Shown one piece after another: positions 34,997 to 36,543 of a stretch of DNA of 36,543 nucleotides. The number at the start of each line of letters is the position of its first letter. Within the stretch, counting starts at the first letter, position 1. The stretch is from Cryobacterium tagatosivorans (GTDB taxonomy: Bacteria; Actinomycetota; Actinomycetes; Actinomycetales; Microbacteriaceae). The notes below the pieces were generated by a model. The model saw nothing but the letters and a program-made list of their open reading frames with translations. It made no database searches and had not been told where the DNA came from. A program made the position numbers and the translations under genes. The DNA lies in contig NZ_SOEZ01000037.1 of NCBI RefSeq assembly GCF_004402215.1, positions 1-36,543 of the forward strand. The letters are read 5' to 3'.

Positions 34997-36304
34997 ATGA
35001 GCGCACCCACCGACCAGCCCCTGCAGGAAATCAGCGTGCCTCTTCCGGACCTGCCGTGGCCACTTTTGCAGGCCGTGACAGAGTTAGCCGACGCCCCCTT
35101 GACCCAGATAGCAGAGCGACTACGCAATGCCACACGTCCCTACCTGGGAAGTAGCTCGCTGATCATCTTCACCGAAGACTGCACAGGGCGGCCGCAGAAG
35201 AAGGCGGGCGAGGAAGACATCATTTCCCGGGTCTCCATCGTCGAGCTCGACACGCTTCGCGCTGCCCTTTCGGATGAGACACCCTGGGTCGGGGAAGCCG
35301 AGATCGCAGGCCGGCCCCGCCCCGTACTCGCCCTGAAACACGCACCCAGCCAGGCACTCCTCGTCCTCACGGACCCTCACCCGAACGATCCAGGGCACAA
35401 CGCCGGGCTGGACTTGGTGACGTACCTGTGGCGCATCGCAGCCCGGCGGATCCATGAGAAAGTGGCCGATGCGCCGCCGTCGTACCTGCTGGAATCGCGG
35501 GCGGCCTCGGCTGAACGCATCCGCGTGACGGCGGAACTGACCGATCTGCACTCCACAACCCTGGAGACCCTCCTGGCAGCCCTGCACTCATCCTTGTTGG
35601 ACGATGCAGCAGCCCGCTCAACCGTCACTGACCTTACCGCCAAGGCCTTGGTAACGCTCCGCACCCTTAGCGACCGCACGAATGACCTGGTGACAGAGCC
35701 CGTCGCCACAGCCTTCGAACGCCTTCGGGAGGACCTGCGACCGCTCACACGCTTCAGCGGCATTGAGGTCGAGTTCATCGAACCACCGCTAAATGGAAGG
35801 GACCTGCCCGGCGAAGTTGCCCACGCGGCACGGGCCATCGTCCGCGGACTTCTGCTGGCCATTATGGAACAACCCGACGTCAGTAGGGTCCGGACGCAGT
35901 GGGACTGCGACGGCGAAAACCTGCTCATCAACGTACGAGACAACGGCCGCGGTACACTCGCCGCCGACGCACCGAGCATCGTCCGCCTGGACCGCCGGGT
36001 CCAGGCGCTCACCGGACACCTGCAGATCGACGTCATGCCGGGCTGGGGTGCAGACGTCTTCGTAACACTCCCCCTGGATCCCCCTGCCCGGCCGGCCGGG
36101 GATGTCGCCGGATGGAACCTTGCTCCCCGGGAACTCGAAGTGCTCCAGCACCTTGCCGCCGGAGAACGCAACCGCACCATCGCTTCAACACTGGGCATCA
36201 GCGAGAATACGGTCAAGTTCCATGTGCGGAACCTGTTCAAGAAGCTCGATGTTGGCTCCCGCACCGAGGCCATCGCCCTGGCGCACAGCACCGGACTCCG
36301 ATGA
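34997..36304 (+). CDS. LuxR-type regulator with a histidine-kinase-like ATPase domain
   Basis: A 435-residue protein. Residues about 30-160 look like a GAF-type sensor. A helical segment follows (about 165-230, with ERIRVTAELTDLHSTTLETL) at the place of a kinase dimerisation region, but with Asp in ELTDLHS and no clear phospho-accepting H-box context. Residues about 255-355 resemble a HATPase domain, with ARAIVRGLLLAIMEQPD and NVRDNGRGT. The C-terminal 65 residues are a LuxR helix-turn-helix (APRELEVLQHLAAGERNRTIA, then SENTVKFHVRNLFKKL). It therefore joins a kinase-like sensor to its own DNA-binding domain. Divergence from tkt suggests that it controls the sugar-phosphate operon. Confidence 0.8.
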   Translation: MSAPTDQPLQEISVPLPDLPWPLLQAVTELADAPLTQIAERLRNATRPYLGSSSLIIFTEDCTGRPQKKAGEEDIISRVSIVELDTLRAALSDETPWVGEAEIAGRPRPVLALKHAPSQALLVLTDPHPNDPGHNAGLDLVTYLWRIAARRIHEKVADAPPSYLLESRAASAERIRVTAELTDLHSTTLETLLAALHSSLLDDAAARSTVTDLTAKALVTLRTLSDRTNDLVTEPVATAFERLREDLRPLTRFSGIEVEFIEPPLNGRDLPGEVAHAARAIVRGLLLAIMEQPDVSRVRTQWDCDGENLLINVRDNGRGTLAADAPSIVRLDRRVQALTGHLQIDVMPGWGADVFVTLPLDPPARPAGDVAGWNLAPRELEVLQHLAAGERNRTIASTLGISENTVKFHVRNLFKKLDVGSRTEAIALAHSTGLR

Positions 36305-36321
36305 CGATGTAACGACCCCAG

Positions 36322-36452
36322 TGCACCGGGTAGCGGCACACCCATTTGGAAATAGTGGCGCGGGAGACGTGGAGGCGTTCGGCGACGCGGGCCTGCGTCC
36401 AGTCGCCCGTGCTGACCAGTTCGACGAGTGTGCGGCGTCCTTCCGGGGGGTG
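36322..36452 (-). pseudogene. IS481-type transposase N-terminal remnant
   Basis: The minus strand encodes PEGRRTLVELVSTGDWTQAR, then VAERLHVSRATISKWVCRY. This is the helix-turn-helix found at the start of IS481-type transposases. The upstream and catalytic parts are missing. It abuts the downstream end of the LuxR-type regulator gene, which it does not interrupt. Confidence 0.7.
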
Positions 36453-36466
36453 CCCCTATGTTTTTG

Positions 36467-36543
36467 TCAAGCGGCGAGTGGGTGCTCGGCTTGATAGAGC
36501 GTGCCGTCGCGGAGCATGGCGTAGATGACGTCGCAACGGCGGC
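36467..36543 (-). mobile_element. IS110-family transposase C-terminus (runs off the right edge)
   Basis: Reading from the window edge on the minus strand gives RRCDVIYAMLRDGTLYQAEH and a stop at 36467. The RRCDV-x-x-AMLRDG-T-x-Y pattern is the typical C-terminal end of IS110/IS116/IS902 transposases. Whether the element is complete cannot be seen. Confidence 0.7.

Overview
The window is high-GC DNA from an actinobacterium. The left part (about 1-13,400) reads like ordinary chromosome of a Microbacteriaceae-type organism: an HspR-type operator in front of a ClpB-like ATPase, a SWIM zinc-finger protein, and a DUF6421/SDR/threonine aldolase/acyl-CoA ligase operon. The right part (about 13,500-36,500) is an accessory, mosaic block whose glycolytic and pentose-phosphate proteins look Arthrobacter-like. 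It carries several transposase remnants. Taxonomic placement is inference from protein character; no 16S rRNA or other marker is present.

Layout. 1-364: start of a SWIM protein (minus strand). 503-4690: ClpB-like ATPase, a shortened SRPBCC protein, a zinc alcohol dehydrogenase and a hexapeptide-repeat protein, the last lying between two related palindromes. 4788-5381: nitroreductase-like protein. 5487-10326: minus-strand operon of DUF6421 protein, SDR, threonine aldolase and fatty acyl-CoA ligase. 10464-13349: AlkD-like protein, two small membrane proteins and a methyltransferase. 13514-15748: katG. 15834-18728: a segment with peptidase C (pepC) and a GlcG/HbpS-like gene, bounded by an imperfect inverted repeat of about 260 bp, with an IS3-type remnant inside. 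18669-24864: the central operon. It encodes a cupredoxin-fold protein without copper ligands, a PQQ-dependent alcohol dehydrogenase with the extra aspartate typical of lanthanide enzymes, pqqA-B-C-D-E, a small MntP-like membrane protein and a cysteine-rich miniprotein. 24963-26324: a convergent GAF/LytTR regulator of the type that controls alcohol or acetoin catabolism. 26725-34831: gap and pfk (plus strand) facing a broken fba, rpiB, rpe, tal and tkt (minus strand). 34997-36304: a regulator joining a kinase-like ATPase domain to a LuxR helix-turn-helix. 36322-36543: IS481-type and IS110-type remnants.

How it may work. The operon can make PQQ and an alcohol dehydrogenase that uses it. The sugar-phosphate genes supply the rearrangement and cleavage reactions needed to regenerate ribulose 5-phosphate. 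Together they look like part of a methylotrophy or alcohol-utilisation island feeding a ribulose monophosphate-type cycle. The formaldehyde-fixing enzymes (hexulose-phosphate synthase and isomerase) are not in the window, so this is a hypothesis. The most unusual features are a PQQ dehydrogenase and its cupredoxin-like partner that both lack any signal peptide, two undescribed small genes at the end of the pqq operon, and an inverted duplicate of the operon's promoter and 5' end placed upstream of katG.
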